This document shows, in pieces, positions 8,229 to 17,923 of a stretch of 64,000 nt of DNA; the first letter of the stretch is position 1, and each line of letters opens with the position of its first letter. Where the stretch lies: assembly GCF_021496665.1 (NCBI RefSeq), contig NZ_CP071246.1:744001-808000 (forward strand), written 5' to 3'. The notes under the pieces were generated by a model. That model saw only the letters and a list, made by a program, of their open reading frames with translations, was not told the DNA's origin and did not search any database. A program made the translations under genes and the position numbers. This DNA comes from Corynebacterium sp. CNCTC7651 (GTDB lineage: Bacteria > Actinomycetota > Actinomycetes > Mycobacteriales > Mycobacteriaceae).

Positions 8229-9617
8229 GATTGGGTCTTGGCGAAACCGCAGGCCAGTGCCGCGCCAGCGAGCAACACGGCGCAGGGCAGCCAGATGGTG
8301 GTGCTCATGGCCTGGGCGAACGGTTCGTGGAGCGCTTCCGGCAGCGGGCCGGCGAAACCGCCTCCGGCGCCCGGTGCGGCGGCGCTGGCGTTATCCCCCA
8401 AGCGAGCGTTGAGCTGGGCCGATATCATCGCCGCCACAGCCGCGGAGCCGATGACCGCGCCGATCTGGCGCATGGTGTTGTACACGCTCGAACCGGCGCC
8501 GGCCAGCGCAGGCTCCAGGTTGCGGGTGGCCACCATGGACAGCGGTCCCCACATCATCGAGTTGCCCACGCCGTAGAGCACAGAGGCAAGATACATCCAC
8601 CGCGGGTCCACGGCTGGGGTGGCGATGAGGGCGGTCATGGCGATTGCCAAAGCTGCCGTCGATAAGCCTGCAATGGCGAAAGGCTTGGGGTCGTGCGAGT
8701 TGGTCAGTTTCCCATTCCTGCACGGTCTGGACGTAGATCATCCACGGGATGGCGAAGGTGGACACGGCGAAACCGACGGTGGCGATGGTCAAGCCCGCGA
8801 GCGTGAAGTTGCGGTTGGTGAAGAGACGGAGCGGCACCAGCGCGTCGTCCCCGCGGCGGGTTTGCCAGCGCCCGAAAGCGGCGAGCAGCACCGCGCCGGC
8901 GGCGAGCAGCGCCCAGAAACGCCAATCCCACCCGAAACGCTGCGCCTCCTGAATGCCGAAGACCAAGCAGAACATGCCGAAGGCGCTGAGGCCCGTACCG
9001 ACCCAGTCGAAGTTGCGGTTCGTGCGTTCGAGTTTGGGCACGAAGATCCACGCGAGGATGAGGCCCACGATGCCGACGGGCGCGTTGACGTAGAAGATCC
9101 AGGGCCAACCGCCGGTATCCACAAGCAGACCGCCGAGGAGCGGCCCGGTGACGGTGGCCAGGCCAGCGGTGGCGCCCCACACGCCCATCGCGCCGCCGCG
9201 CTCGCGGGGGGAGAACGTGCGGATCATCACCGACATGGTCTGCGGCGTGACCAACGCGCCGCCGAGGCCCTGGACGGCGCGGGCGGCGATCAGCGCCGCG
9301 GCCGAATCGGCCAGACCGCATGCCAGGGACGACGCCGTGAACAGCGCCAGGCCGATGAGGTAGATGGTGCGCGGGCCGTAGCGGTCCCCGAACCGGCCGG
9401 TGATCAGCAGGGGCACCGCATACGCCAAGAGGTACGCGCTGTTAACCCAGATGACCTCGTTGTACGTCGCGTCCAAGCTTTCCGCGATCGCCGGAATGGC
9501 CACGGAGACGATGGTGGAATCCACCAGGATCATGAAGAATCCCAACATCATCGCCCAGAGCGCCGACCAGGGGGAACGGCCGGGCTGGGTGCGGGATCGC
9601 CTCTCTTGCGTGGTCAC
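8216..9617 (-). pseudogene. EmrB/QacA-type MFS efflux transporter with internal deletion and frameshift
   Basis: From the GTG at 9617 the protein reads as a drug:H+ antiporter of the 14-helix type, with G-R-F-G-D-R-Y-G-P-R (motif A) and a motif C-like G-P-L-L-G-G. After the segment Y-V-Q-T-V-Q-E-W the sequence jumps, at about 8708-8713, to the C-terminal part in a different frame (G-K-L-T-N-S-H-D-P-K), which runs to the stop at 8216. Roughly one or two membrane segments are missing, so a deletion not divisible by three is the simplest reading. The transporter should be inactive as written. Promoter: TAAAAT exactly 7 nt before the GTG. Confidence 0.8.
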
Positions 9618-9624
9618 CGAGGAG

Positions 9625-9630
9625 ATTTTA
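9625..9630 (-). promoter_or_regulatory. -10 element of leaderless MFS gene
   Basis: TAAAAT on the minus strand, separated by exactly 7 nt from the GTG at 9617. The spacing matches the other leaderless starts in this window. Confidence 0.5.
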
Positions 9631-9662
9631 CGCGCCCGGCCTGGAGCTGAAACGGCCCGGCG

Positions 9663-11282
9663 CTAGAAGGGCAGCGCGCCCCGCACCTGCGGCGGCAAGA
9701 GCGGGCGCAGCGTCTGCCAGTTCACCGCCACGAGACCCGCGACGGTACCCAGCACCGCGAGCACCACCAGCGCCACCTCGGCGTCGCTCGAACCCTGCGC
9801 CTCGGGTGACGGCGCGGGCGGCGGTGGCGGCGGGGTGGCTGGCGGTTCCACGATGGTCAGGCGCGATACGTGGGTACTGTTCGACGTGACCCCGAAGAAC
9901 GTATCCAGCCCCTCCACGTTGAATTGCGTGGCCATGTACCGGCTGTCGTTTTCGGTGTTCCACTGCGAGACCACGATGCCCATGTTCTTCAGCGTCGAGC
10001 CGGGCACGATGTAGCCGCCGTACGGCTGGGACCAGTTCAGCGGCGTCTGCTCCTTGCTCCAGGAGCCATGCTTGGCGACGGTCGCCACCGGCACATCGTC
10101 CCAATCCCGCGCAATCGTCGGGGAGACGCGCACCTCGATGGCCAGGGTGGCCTCGTTGAACATGGAGAGCACCCAGTGGCCGTCGATGTAGCGCAGGCAC
10201 ATTTCCCCGGCCTTCATGCCCTGATCCAGGATCGGCGCGCCGCTGTCGCCCCACTCGCCGGTGGACGGGGTGTAGAGCTGCCATTTCGAGCGATCGCCCA
10301 TGTCCTCCTCGGTGAAGCGGGCGAGGTAGACGGGGTCCCGGCGGGTGAAGGACGTGGTCACGGCGTAGATGTAGCCGTCCGGGCCCGGGGTCCAGGAGAG
10401 CAGCTCGCCCATCGAGTCCATGTAATTTTTCGGCGTGGTGCCCACGCTGCGCCAGGACTTGCCCATGTCGTCAGAGCGCCAGATTTCGCTGTGCGTGACG
10501 TTGCCCAGGCCGTAGTTCCACATGCCCTGCAGGTACAGCGTGCCGCCGACGTTGATGATGTCGGAGGGGATGAGGGTGAGGTTGGTGTGCTCGTAGCGCC
10601 CGTAGGCGATCATCTGCTCCACGCGCTTGCCGCGGCCGAGCGGGGAGAGGATCTCAATCGCGCCGTCGCCGTCCACTTTCGCGGTCACGCCCACTGGGCT
10701 CATCCACTCGCCTTGGCCGATGCTGCCGCCGCGGAAAGAATCGCCGAAGACCATGGCGAAGGTGCCGTCGCCGAGCGAGACCATGGCACCCAGGTCGCCG
10801 GAGCGCACGCCCACGTGGGCGGAGTAGGGGCCGAGCACGTCGCCACGGTTCTGGATGGTTAACCCCTGCGACGTCACCACCGGCTGGGACGGGTACTTCT
10901 GCAGCGGGCCCGCGGGCAGCGGGGTGGGGGTAGCGGCCGAGTCGGAGGGGCTCGACGATCCCTTCGACGAGCCCGAGCTGGAGCGCCGGTGCGCGGCCGA
11001 GGACGCGGAGCGCGGTTCAGCCGCCTCCGCTTCGTCCGGCTCCGCCTCGGCGACGGACGGCTCCACCGACGTCGCGTCCGGGTCATCTACTGGGGCCGGG
11101 GGCTGCACACTCGCCGTCGCCTGCACCGTCAGCCGGGTCTTCGCCGTCGCCGCCTGCACCGTCGCGGTTTCCTCCCCGCCGGCGGCGCGGATCGGGGCTT
11201 CCGGAGCGGAACACGCGCCGAGCACAAGCGTGCCGACGGTCGCAGCACTGACAAGTGCCAGGGTTTGGGCGGAGCGGGGCAT
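9663..11282 (-). CDS. DUF4185 domain lipoprotein, possible arabinan hydrolase
   Basis: A 539-residue secreted protein. A signal peptide ends in the lipobox L-G-A-C with Cys at residue 24, so it should be lipid-anchored. A Ser/Thr/Glu/Pro-rich low-complexity stalk follows to about residue 130. The DUF4185 domain spans about 135-475 (G-D-S-F-R-G-G, repeated Trp-rich blades such as S-E-I-W-R-S-D-D-M-G-K-S-W, consistent with a beta-propeller). A proline run and one C-terminal membrane helix end the protein, giving two potential anchors. Some DUF4185 proteins of mycobacteria are endo-D-arabinanases (GH183), so a role in remodelling the arabinogalactan wall is a reasonable inference. It is divergent from fdhA. 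Confidence 0.75.
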   Translation of the reverse strand: MPRSAQTLALVSAATVGTLVLGACSAPEAPIRAAGGEETATVQAATAKTRLTVQATASVQPPAPVDDPDATSVEPSVAEAEPDEAEAAEPRSASSAAHRRSSSGSSKGSSSPSDSAATPTPLPAGPLQKYPSQPVVTSQGLTIQNRGDVLGPYSAHVGVRSGDLGAMVSLGDGTFAMVFGDSFRGGSIGQGEWMSPVGVTAKVDGDGAIEILSPLGRGKRVEQMIAYGRYEHTNLTLIPSDIINVGGTLYLQGMWNYGLGNVTHSEIWRSDDMGKSWRSVGTTPKNYMDSMGELLSWTPGPDGYIYAVTTSFTRRDPVYLARFTEEDMGDRSKWQLYTPSTGEWGDSGAPILDQGMKAGEMCLRYIDGHWVLSMFNEATLAIEVRVSPTIARDWDDVPVATVAKHGSWSKEQTPLNWSQPYGGYIVPGSTLKNMGIVVSQWNTENDSRYMATQFNVEGLDTFFGVTSNSTHVSRLTIVEPPATPPPPPPAPSPEAQGSSDAEVALVVLAVLGTVAGLVAVNWQTLRPLLPPQVRGALPF

Positions 11283-11392
11283 GCTGGGGGTCCCTTTGAG
11301 AGGTTGAAGTGAGCGTCGATAAGCATGACAACCGTAACAAAGAACGCAGCCCGTGCCCGGGAAAGAAACGGGGGGAGTGGGGTGCGATGGGC

Positions 11393-11398
11393 TAGGGT
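11393..11398 (+). promoter_or_regulatory. -10 element of leaderless fdhA
   Basis: TAGGGT, exactly 7 nt before the fdhA ATG at 11406. The G-rich 7 nt spacer could also act as a weak ribosome site if transcription starts upstream. Confidence 0.45.
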
Positions 11399-11405
11399 TG
11401 GGGGC

Positions 11406-14400
11406 ATGTCACGGTTAAGTCCCCTGAACTGGCCGGTAGTGCGCCAGTTGCGCGACGGAGATCTCTTCGCGCGCGGCGAGCACACGGAATCGGCCCGCAC
11501 GAAGGACATGCAGGGCCGCATCGTTGACGCGGACCGCGTGGTCAAAAGCGTGTGCCCCTATTGCGCGGTCGGCTGCGGCCAGCGCGTGTACGTCAAGGAT
11601 GACAAAGTCATCCAGATTGAGGGAGATCCGGATTCCCCGCACTCCCGCGGCCGCCTGTGCCCGAAGGGTGCGGCATCTGAGCAGCTGGTCAACGCGCCGA
11701 ACCGGCTCAGCGACATCCTGTACCGCGCCCCGCGCGCGAAGGAATGGGTGAAGCTGGACCGCGAAACCGCGCTGGAGATGGTCACGGACCGTTTTATGGA
11801 GGCGCGCGAGAACGGCTGGCAGGACACCGACGAGAAGGGTCGGCCGGTGCGCCGCACCATGGGCATCGCCGGCCTCGGCGGCGCGGCCATGGATAACGAG
11901 GAGAACTACCTGATTAAGAAGCTCTGGACCGCCTCCGGCGCGGTGCAGATCGAAAACCAGGCCCGCATATGACACTCCTCCACGGTTCCCAGTTTGGGAT
12001 CCTCGTTTGGACGTGGCGGCGCAACCCAGCCGCTGCAGGACATGGCAAATGCGGACTGCATTGTCATCCAGGGCTCGAATATGGCGGAAGCGCACCCGGT
12101 GGGCTTCCAGTGGGTTATCGAGGCTAAGAACCGCGGTGCGCGGATTATCCACGTGGACCCGCGTTTCACCCGCACCTCCGCGGTGGCGCACAAGCACATC
12201 CCGATCCGCGGCGGCTCCGACGTGGTGCTGCTCGGTGCCGTGATCAACTACGTGCTGGAGAACAACCTGTACTTCGAGGAGTACGTCAAGGCGTTCACCA
12301 ACGCGTCCACGATCATCAGCGACGATTTCCGCGACACCGAGGATTTGGACGGGCTTTTCTCCGGGTATGACCCGGAGACGGGCGCGTACGACAATTCGTC
12401 GTGGCAGCCGAAGCCGGCCTGGGACGCGCAGGTCTCCTGGGACGTGGAGAAGGATGAGACGCTGGAAGATCCGCGCTGCGTGTTCCAGATTCTCAAGCGC
12501 CACTACTCCCGCTACACCCCGGAGATGGTGGAGAAGGCCTGCGGCATTTCGCAGGAGGACTTCTTCTACCTGGCGAACTCCATCGCGGAGAACTCCGGGC
12601 GCGAGCGCACCACGTGCTTCGCGTACGCGCTGGGCTGGACGCAGCACACCATGGGTGCCCAGTTCATCCGCACCTGCGCGATCCTGCAGCTGCTGATGGG
12701 CAACGTCGGCCGCCCGGGCTCCGGCATTATGGCGCTGCGCGGCCACGCCTCCATCCAGGGCTCCACCGACGTGCCGACGCTGTTCCACCTGCTGCCCGGC
12801 TACCTGCCGATGCCGCAGGCGGAGGTGCAGACGTGGGATCAGTACCTGGACGCGATTGCGAAGCGCGACCAGAAGGGTTTCTGGCAGAAGGGCGACACCT
12901 ATGCCGTGTCCCTGATGAAGACCTACTGGGGCGACGCGGCGACGGAGGACAACAACTGGGGCATGGACCTCATGCCGCGCCTTACCGGCGCGCACTCCAC
13001 GTACCACACGCTGCAGCTCATGCTGCAGGGCTTGGTGGACGGCTACTTCGTCTTCGGCCAGAACCCCGCCGTGGCGCAGTCGAACGGCCACATGCAGCGC
13101 ATGGCGCTGTCCAAGCTGAAGTGGCTGGTGGTGCGCGATTTCCAGGAGATCGAGACCGCGACGTTCTGGAAGGACTCGCCCGAGATCGCGTCCGGCGACC
13201 TGGTCACCGAGGAGATTGACACCGAGGTGTTCCTCTTCCCGGCCGCGAACCACGTGGAGAAGGCCGGCACGTTCACGCAGACGCAGCGCATGCTGCAGTG
13301 GCGCTTCAAGGCCAAGGATGCGCCGGGCGATGCGGACAGTGACTTGCAGTTCTTCTACGAGCTGGGCTGCCGCATCAAGGACCGCGTGAAGGATTCCACC
13401 GATCCGCGCGACCTGCCGCTGCAGAAGATCACGTGGGACTACGAGCTTGATAGCGATGGAGAGATTGACGCCGAGAGCGTTCTGCGCGAGATCAACGGCT
13501 ACTACCTCTCCGGCCCGCGCAAGGGCGAGCTGGTGGACAAGTTCGCCGACCTGAAGGCGGACGGCTCCACCTCCTGCGGCTGCTGGATCTACTCCGGCGT
13601 GTACGCGGGCGGCGTGAACCGCGCCGCCAACAAGCGCCCGGGCTCCGAGCAGAACGAGATGGCGCTGGACTGGGGCTGGGCGTGGCCGATGAACCGCCGC
13701 GTGCTGTACAACCGCGCCTCCGCTGATCCGGACGGCAAGCCGTGGTCCGAGCGCAAGAAGCTGGTCTGGTGGGACGAGGACCAAGAGAAGTGGGACTCCA
13801 ACGACGTGGTGGACTTCCCGGTGGACCGCGCGCCCGGCTACAAGCCGGACCGCGACGCGGTTGGCCCGGCAGCACTCGCTGGCGATGACCCGTTCATCAT
13901 GCAGCCGGACGGCAAGGGTTGGCTCTTCGCCCCGCGCGGCATGGTGGATGGGCCGATGCCCACCCACTACGAGCCGCAGGAATCCCCGTTCCCGAACTTC
14001 CTGTACGCGCAGCAGCAGTCCCCGTCCCGCATTGTCATGCGCGGGCCGAACAACCTCTCCGCCCCGAACTACGGCGAGGAGGGCACGGACGTGTACCCGT
14101 ACATGCTGAACACGTACCGGTTGACGGAGATGTACACCTCCGGCGCCATGACACGCACCCTGCCGTACCTGGCGGAGCTGCAGCCGGAGCTGTTCTGCGA
14201 GGTCTCGCCGGAGCTGGCCGCCAAGGCCGGCCTGACGCACGGCGAGTGGGCGACCATCATCTCCCCGCGCGGCGCGATTGAGTCGCGCGTGCTGGTGACG
14301 GACCGCATCCAGTCCCTGGTCATCGGGGACCGCGAGTACGAGCAGGTGGGCATGCCGTTCCACTACGGGCAGGGCAAGTACGCCGAGGTTGAGGGTGACG

Positions 14401-14675
14401 GCCCGAACGACCTTTTGGGCATCATGCTGGACCCGAACGTGAACATCCAGGCCTCCAAGGTCTCGGCCGTGGACATTCGTCCGGGCCGCCGCCCGCGGGG
14501 CGCAGAGCGCGACGAGCTGGTGCGCGAGTACCAGCGCCGCGCCGGACTGACGGAGGACACCGGCTCCACCCTGGGCAACAAGAAGGCCGAGGAAGCGGCG
14601 GGCCTGCACGACGACGTCGAGGATGGCGCCGAGGTGGACAACACGAAGCACAACATGTCGGAGAGGGAGGGATAG
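11406..14675 (+). CDS. fdhA: selenocysteine-containing formate dehydrogenase, catalytic subunit
   Basis: One gene of 1089 residues read through an in-frame TGA at 11970-11972, which encodes selenocysteine 189. The context N-Q-A-R-(Sec)-H-S-S-T-V is that of the catalytic Sec in molybdopterin formate dehydrogenases, and the frame continues unchanged on both sides. Cys50, Cys53, Cys57 and Cys85 bind a [4Fe-4S] cluster; the molybdopterin guanine dinucleotide domains follow. The enzyme oxidises formate to CO2. A SECIS-like hairpin lies just after the TGA, and selA, selB, selC and selD are downstream. No twin-arginine signal is visible at the N-terminus, unlike E. coli FdnG. The electron-transfer and membrane subunits follow, with gaps of 6 nt and an overlap. 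If UGA were read as stop, a useless 188-residue fragment would result. Confidence 0.93.
11970..12002 (+). promoter_or_regulatory. selenocysteine UGA and bacterial SECIS-like hairpin
   Basis: TGA at 11970-11972 is followed by a hairpin at 11984-12002: GGTTCCC pairs with GGGATCC (one T-T mismatch) around a 5 nt apical loop, AGTTT (11991-11995). The loop holds the G-T pair that SelB recognises in bacterial SECIS elements and lies about 18 nt after the UGA, the expected distance. It lies wholly within coding sequence, as bacterial SECIS elements do. Confidence 0.75.
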
Positions 14676-14681
14676 ACGCCG

Positions 14682-15701
14682 ATGACCACGAAGAATCGGG
14701 TGACAGAGGCGCCCTACAACATCGGCTACGACCGCGCGGAGCGCAAGGCGTTCTTCACCGACACCTCCATCTGCATCGGCTGCAAAGCCTGCGAGGTGGC
14801 GTGCAAGGAGTGGAACCGCAACCCGCAGGACGGCAGCTACGAGTTCTCCGGCATGTCCTACGACAACACCGGCTCCCTCGGCGCGGACACGTGGCGCCAC
14901 GTGGCGTTCATCGAACAGTCCGAGGACCAGATCGAACGCGCCCGCGAAGAAGGTGCGCGCCTGATTTCCCTCGGCATGCCGGGCGTCGGCGCGGCTGAGG
15001 TGCGGGAGGCGACCCCGGAACCGTCGTCAATCATGCCCCAGGACACGCCCGATTTCCGCTGGCTGATGTCCTCCGACGTGTGCAAGCACTGCACCAACGC
15101 CGGCTGCCTGGACGTGTGCCCGACCGGTGCGCTCTTCCGCACCGAGCACGGCACCGTGGTGGTGCAGGACGACGTGTGCAACGGGTGCGGCACCTGCGTC
15201 GCCGGCTGCCCGTTCGGGGTCATCGAGCGGCGTGCCGACGGCGGCGTGGAGAAGCGCAACGACCGTTCCCCGCGCATCGGCGAAGACTTCACCGCAGGTG
15301 AGGTGGCGCCGATCAAGAACGTCGGCGTGGCGCAGAAGTGCACGATGTGCTTCGACCGCCAGGCGGTAGGCGAGGGCCCCGCGTGCGCGAAGACGTGCCC
15401 GACGACGTCGATCAAGTACGGCTCCTACGACGAGATGCTGGCCACCGCCCGGGCGCGCGTGGCCGAGCTGCACGCGCAGGGCCAGACCGAGGCGCGGTTG
15501 TACGGCGCCAACAGCGAGGACGGCGTGGGCGGCACCGGGTCCATCTTCCTGCTGCTGGATGCGCCCGAGGTGTACGGCCTGCCGCCGGACCCGCAGGTGC
15601 CCACGGCGAACCTGCCGGCGATGGCGAAGCGGGCCGCGGTGGCCGCGGCCGGCCTCATCGGTGCCGCAGCGGCAGCGTTTGCGATTGGAGGGCGCGGGTA
15701 A
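14682..15701 (+). CDS. fdhB: formate dehydrogenase iron-sulfur subunit
   Basis: A 339-residue ferredoxin-type subunit with four cysteine groups: C-I-G-C-K-A-C-E-V-A-C near residue 28, C-K-H-C-x4-C-L-D-V-C-P near 130, C-N-G-C-G-T-C-V-A-G-C-P near 165, and C-T-M-C followed by C-A-K-T-C-P near 220-235. These fit four [4Fe-4S] clusters that carry electrons from FdhA to the membrane. A hydrophobic Ala/Gly helix at the extreme C-terminus is likely a membrane anchor, as in E. coli FdnH. It starts 6 nt after fdhA, and its TAA shares an A with the ATG of the next gene (TAATG). Confidence 0.9.
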   Translation: MTTKNRVTEAPYNIGYDRAERKAFFTDTSICIGCKACEVACKEWNRNPQDGSYEFSGMSYDNTGSLGADTWRHVAFIEQSEDQIERAREEGARLISLGMPGVGAAEVREATPEPSSIMPQDTPDFRWLMSSDVCKHCTNAGCLDVCPTGALFRTEHGTVVVQDDVCNGCGTCVAGCPFGVIERRADGGVEKRNDRSPRIGEDFTAGEVAPIKNVGVAQKCTMCFDRQAVGEGPACAKTCPTTSIKYGSYDEMLATARARVAELHAQGQTEARLYGANSEDGVGGTGSIFLLLDAPEVYGLPPDPQVPTANLPAMAKRAAVAAAGLIGAAAAAFAIGGRG

Positions 15702-16783
15702 TGGCAGAGTTCGATAGCTTCCGTCCGCCGGAGGAGCCACGCCGCCCGAAGGGGCAGCGCACGCCGGGGCAGCGCAAGCAGCGACGCGGCGAGGAGCTCA
15801 TGGTTCCGCGCGCGGAGTTCGAGCAGTACGACTCTTATTACGGTCGCCCGATTGTGAAGTTCCCGCCGTGGGAGTGGCCGATCGCCGGCTACCTCTTCCT
15901 CGGCGGCGTGGCGGGCGGCTCCGCGCTCTTGGGCGTTGGCGCCGGTGCCACGGGCAACCGAGAGCTGCAGCGCAACGCGCGCATTGCCGCTGCTGGCGCT
16001 TCCGCGCTGGGGTCCGCGTTCCTGGTGGCCGACTTAGGCCGCCCGGAGCGGCTGCTCAACATGTTCCGCGTGTTCAAGCTGTCCTCGCCGATGTCGGTGG
16101 GGTCCTGGATCCTGGGGTCCTTCTCCTCGGCGGCTGCGCTCGCCGCTGCGGCCGAGGTGGATGAGCTGACCGGCGAGATCCTTCCGCTGCCGAAGTTCGC
16201 CCGCAGTTTCCTGCAGGCCGCGGCGACGCCGGCCGGCGTGTTCTCCGGACTCATGGGTGCGCCGCTTGCGGTCTACACCGCGGTGTTGCTCGGCGATACC
16301 TCCGTGCCACTGTGGCAGGATGCGCGCGAGGAGTTGCCAGGACTGTTTGTCTCCTCGGCTGCGTCGGCGGCCTCGGGCGCTGCGCTCGTAGCCACCTCCA
16401 CGGCGAACAACGGCCCGGCCCGCGCGCTCGCGGCGATCGGTGCCGCTTCCGACATCGCGGCGACGAAGCGCCTCGAGCGCAATCTCCACGAGCCGCTGGA
16501 GGAAACGCTTCACGACGGCAAAGCAGGCACCCTGCTCAAAGCCGCCGAGGTGTGCGTCGCCGCGGGCGGCGTCGGGGCTGCCGTGGGCGGGCGCAACCGC
16601 GTCATCGCCGCGCTGTCCGGCGTTGCGCTGTTGACCGGATCCTGCCTCACCCGCTTCGGCATCATGGCCGCGGGCAAGCGCTCGACCGAAGACCCGAAGT
16701 ACGTGGTGGAGCCGCAGCGCGCCCGCCTGGCCAAGCGCCGGGAGCGGGGCAACGTGGCAGACTCCATCACCACTGCGGGCTAG
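15701..16783 (+). CDS. NrfD/PsrC-type membrane subunit of formate dehydrogenase
   Basis: A 360-residue protein with a charged N-terminus, then P-P-W-E-W-P-I-A-G-Y-L-F-L-G-G-V-A-G-G-S near residue 50, the opening typical of NrfD/PsrC membrane subunits, and several further hydrophobic helices. Such subunits are the quinone-reactive partner of periplasm- or cytoplasm-facing molybdoenzymes and carry no haem, unlike FdnI. It overlaps the stop of the Fe-S subunit (TAATG), so the three subunits are translated together. Formate electrons therefore most likely enter the menaquinone pool. Confidence 0.85.
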   Translation: MAEFDSFRPPEEPRRPKGQRTPGQRKQRRGEELMVPRAEFEQYDSYYGRPIVKFPPWEWPIAGYLFLGGVAGGSALLGVGAGATGNRELQRNARIAAAGASALGSAFLVADLGRPERLLNMFRVFKLSSPMSVGSWILGSFSSAAALAAAAEVDELTGEILPLPKFARSFLQAAATPAGVFSGLMGAPLAVYTAVLLGDTSVPLWQDAREELPGLFVSSAASAASGAALVATSTANNGPARALAAIGAASDIAATKRLERNLHEPLEETLHDGKAGTLLKAAEVCVAAGGVGAAVGGRNRVIAALSGVALLTGSCLTRFGIMAAGKRSTEDPKYVVEPQRARLAKRRERGNVADSITTAG

Positions 16784-16806
16784 AAACGCGGGCCTGGAAC
16801 CGCGGG

Positions 16807-17784
16807 CTAAACCACTCGCACGCGCCCGGTGCCGGCGACTGTCTCGCCGATCACCGGGTAGCCCGGCACCTCGCCGATCACCAGCAAACCGCCGGAGGTC
16901 TGCGCGTCCGCGAGCACGAGGAGTTCCTCCTCGCCCAAGTCCGAATCCACATGCGGGCGCACCCAATCCAAGTTGCGGCGCGAACCGCCCGGCACGAATC
17001 CGTCCTGAAGGGTTTGCAAGGCGCCGTCGATAAGCGGGACGCTCCGGAAGTCCACCACGGCGTCGACGCCGGAGGCGCGCGCCATCTTGAACAGGTGCCC
17101 CAGCAGGCCGAAGCCGGTGACATCGGTGGCAGCGCGCGCGCCGGCGGCCACGGCGGCCTCGGACGCGGCGCGGTTCAGCGTGGTCATCACGGCGATCGCC
17201 TCGTCGAACCACTCGCCGGTGGCCTTGTGCCGGTTGTTCAGCAGGCCGGAGCCGATCGGTTTGGTCAGGGTGATGGGGAGGCCGGCTTCGGCGGTGTCGT
17301 TACGCATGAGCCTCGCCGGGTCCGCGGTGCCAGTCGCAGCCATGCCGTAGATCGGCTCGGGCGCGGAGATGGAGTGCCCGCCGGTGACGGAGATGCCGGC
17401 CTCGGTGGCGGCGTCGAGCCCGCCGCGCAGCACCTCGCGGATGAGCTCCTGCGGCAGCACGTCGCGCGGCCATCCGAGCAGGTTAATCGCGGTGATGGGG
17501 GTGCCGCCCATGGCGTAGACATCGCTCAGCGCGTTGACTGCGGCGATCTTGCCCCAGGTGTACGCGTCATCCACCACGGGGGTGAAGAAATCGGCGGTGG
17601 AAATCACTGCGAGGTCATCGCGCACGCGGATCGCGGCGGCGTCATCGCCGTCGTCTAGGCCGACGATCACGTTCGGGTCCGCGAAGCCGACCAGGCCGGC
17701 CACCGCGTCCTCGAGCTCGCCCGGCGGGATCTTGCAGGCGCAGCCGCCGCCTGCGGCAAATTGGGTCAAACGGATTTCGCTCAT
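16807..17784 (-). CDS. selD: selenophosphate synthetase
   Basis: A 325-residue SelD that makes selenophosphate from selenide and ATP, the selenium donor for SelA. The N-terminus has G-G-G-C-A-C-K near residue 12-18, where the family has its catalytic Cys (or Sec) and Lys; here it is cysteine, so the enzyme does not need selenium for its own synthesis. The ATP-grasp-like core holds V-G-L-D-D-G-D-D-A-A and A-T-D-V-T-G-F-G-L-L-G-H. It is transcribed leftward, convergent with the fdh operon (23 nt away) and divergent from tRNA-Sec. A TACCAT hexamer 6 nt before the ATG suggests a leaderless message. One copy of the dispersed 11-mer lies at 17035. Confidence 0.93.
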   Translation of the reverse strand: MSEIRLTQFAAGGGCACKIPPGELEDAVAGLVGFADPNVIVGLDDGDDAAAIRVRDDLAVISTADFFTPVVDDAYTWGKIAAVNALSDVYAMGGTPITAINLLGWPRDVLPQELIREVLRGGLDAATEAGISVTGGHSISAPEPIYGMAATGTADPARLMRNDTAEAGLPITLTKPIGSGLLNNRHKATGEWFDEAIAVMTTLNRAASEAAVAAGARAATDVTGFGLLGHLFKMARASGVDAVVDFRSVPLIDGALQTLQDGFVPGGSRRNLDWVRPHVDSDLGEEELLVLADAQTSGGLLVIGEVPGYPVIGETVAGTGRVRVV

Positions 17785-17790
17785 ACCCGC

Positions 17791-17800
17791 ATGGTAGCGT
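17791..17800. promoter_or_regulatory. overlapping divergent -10 elements of selD and tRNA-Sec
   Basis: ATGGTA (17791-17796) reads TACCAT on the minus strand, 6 nt before the selD ATG. TAGCGT (17795-17800) reads rightward, 8 nt before the first base of tRNA-Sec. The two hexamers share two bases. Both assignments are inferred from position. Confidence 0.4.
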
Positions 17801-17808
17801 CACCGCAC

Positions 17809-17903
17809 GGAGGCGTACGTGTCCTGGTGGGCGCCCCAGTCTTCAAAACTGGTGAGGTCGAGCATCTCGGCCTGGCAGGTTCGATTCCTGTCCGTCTCCG
17901 CCA
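17809..17903 (+). tRNA. selC: tRNA-Sec (anticodon TCA)
   Basis: A 95 nt selenocysteine tRNA with encoded CCA. The acceptor stem pairs GGAGGCG with CGTCTCC; the D stem has 6 pairs (GTGTCC/GGGCGC around TGGT), a Sec hallmark. The anticodon stem CCAGT/ACTGG carries loop CTTCAAA with anticodon TCA at 17843-17845. A long variable arm folds as an 8 bp stem with a 3 nt loop, and the T arm holds TTCGATT. It decodes the UGA in fdhA with SelB. selA starts 20 nt downstream, so the two may be cotranscribed. Confidence 0.97.
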
Positions 17904-17923
17904 TACGTTGCTAGGGAGGCACC

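Noticed and set aside
11970..11993. Interpreting the fdhA TGA as a frameshift or nonsense mutation
   Set aside because: The frame is the same on both sides, the position matches catalytic Sec, and tRNA-Sec and sel genes are present.
11415..14900. Very long minus-strand open frame (1161 codons) opposite fdhA
   Set aside because: Arg/His/Val-rich antisense shadow created by the high-GC third positions of fdhA; the plus strand has clear cofactor motifs.
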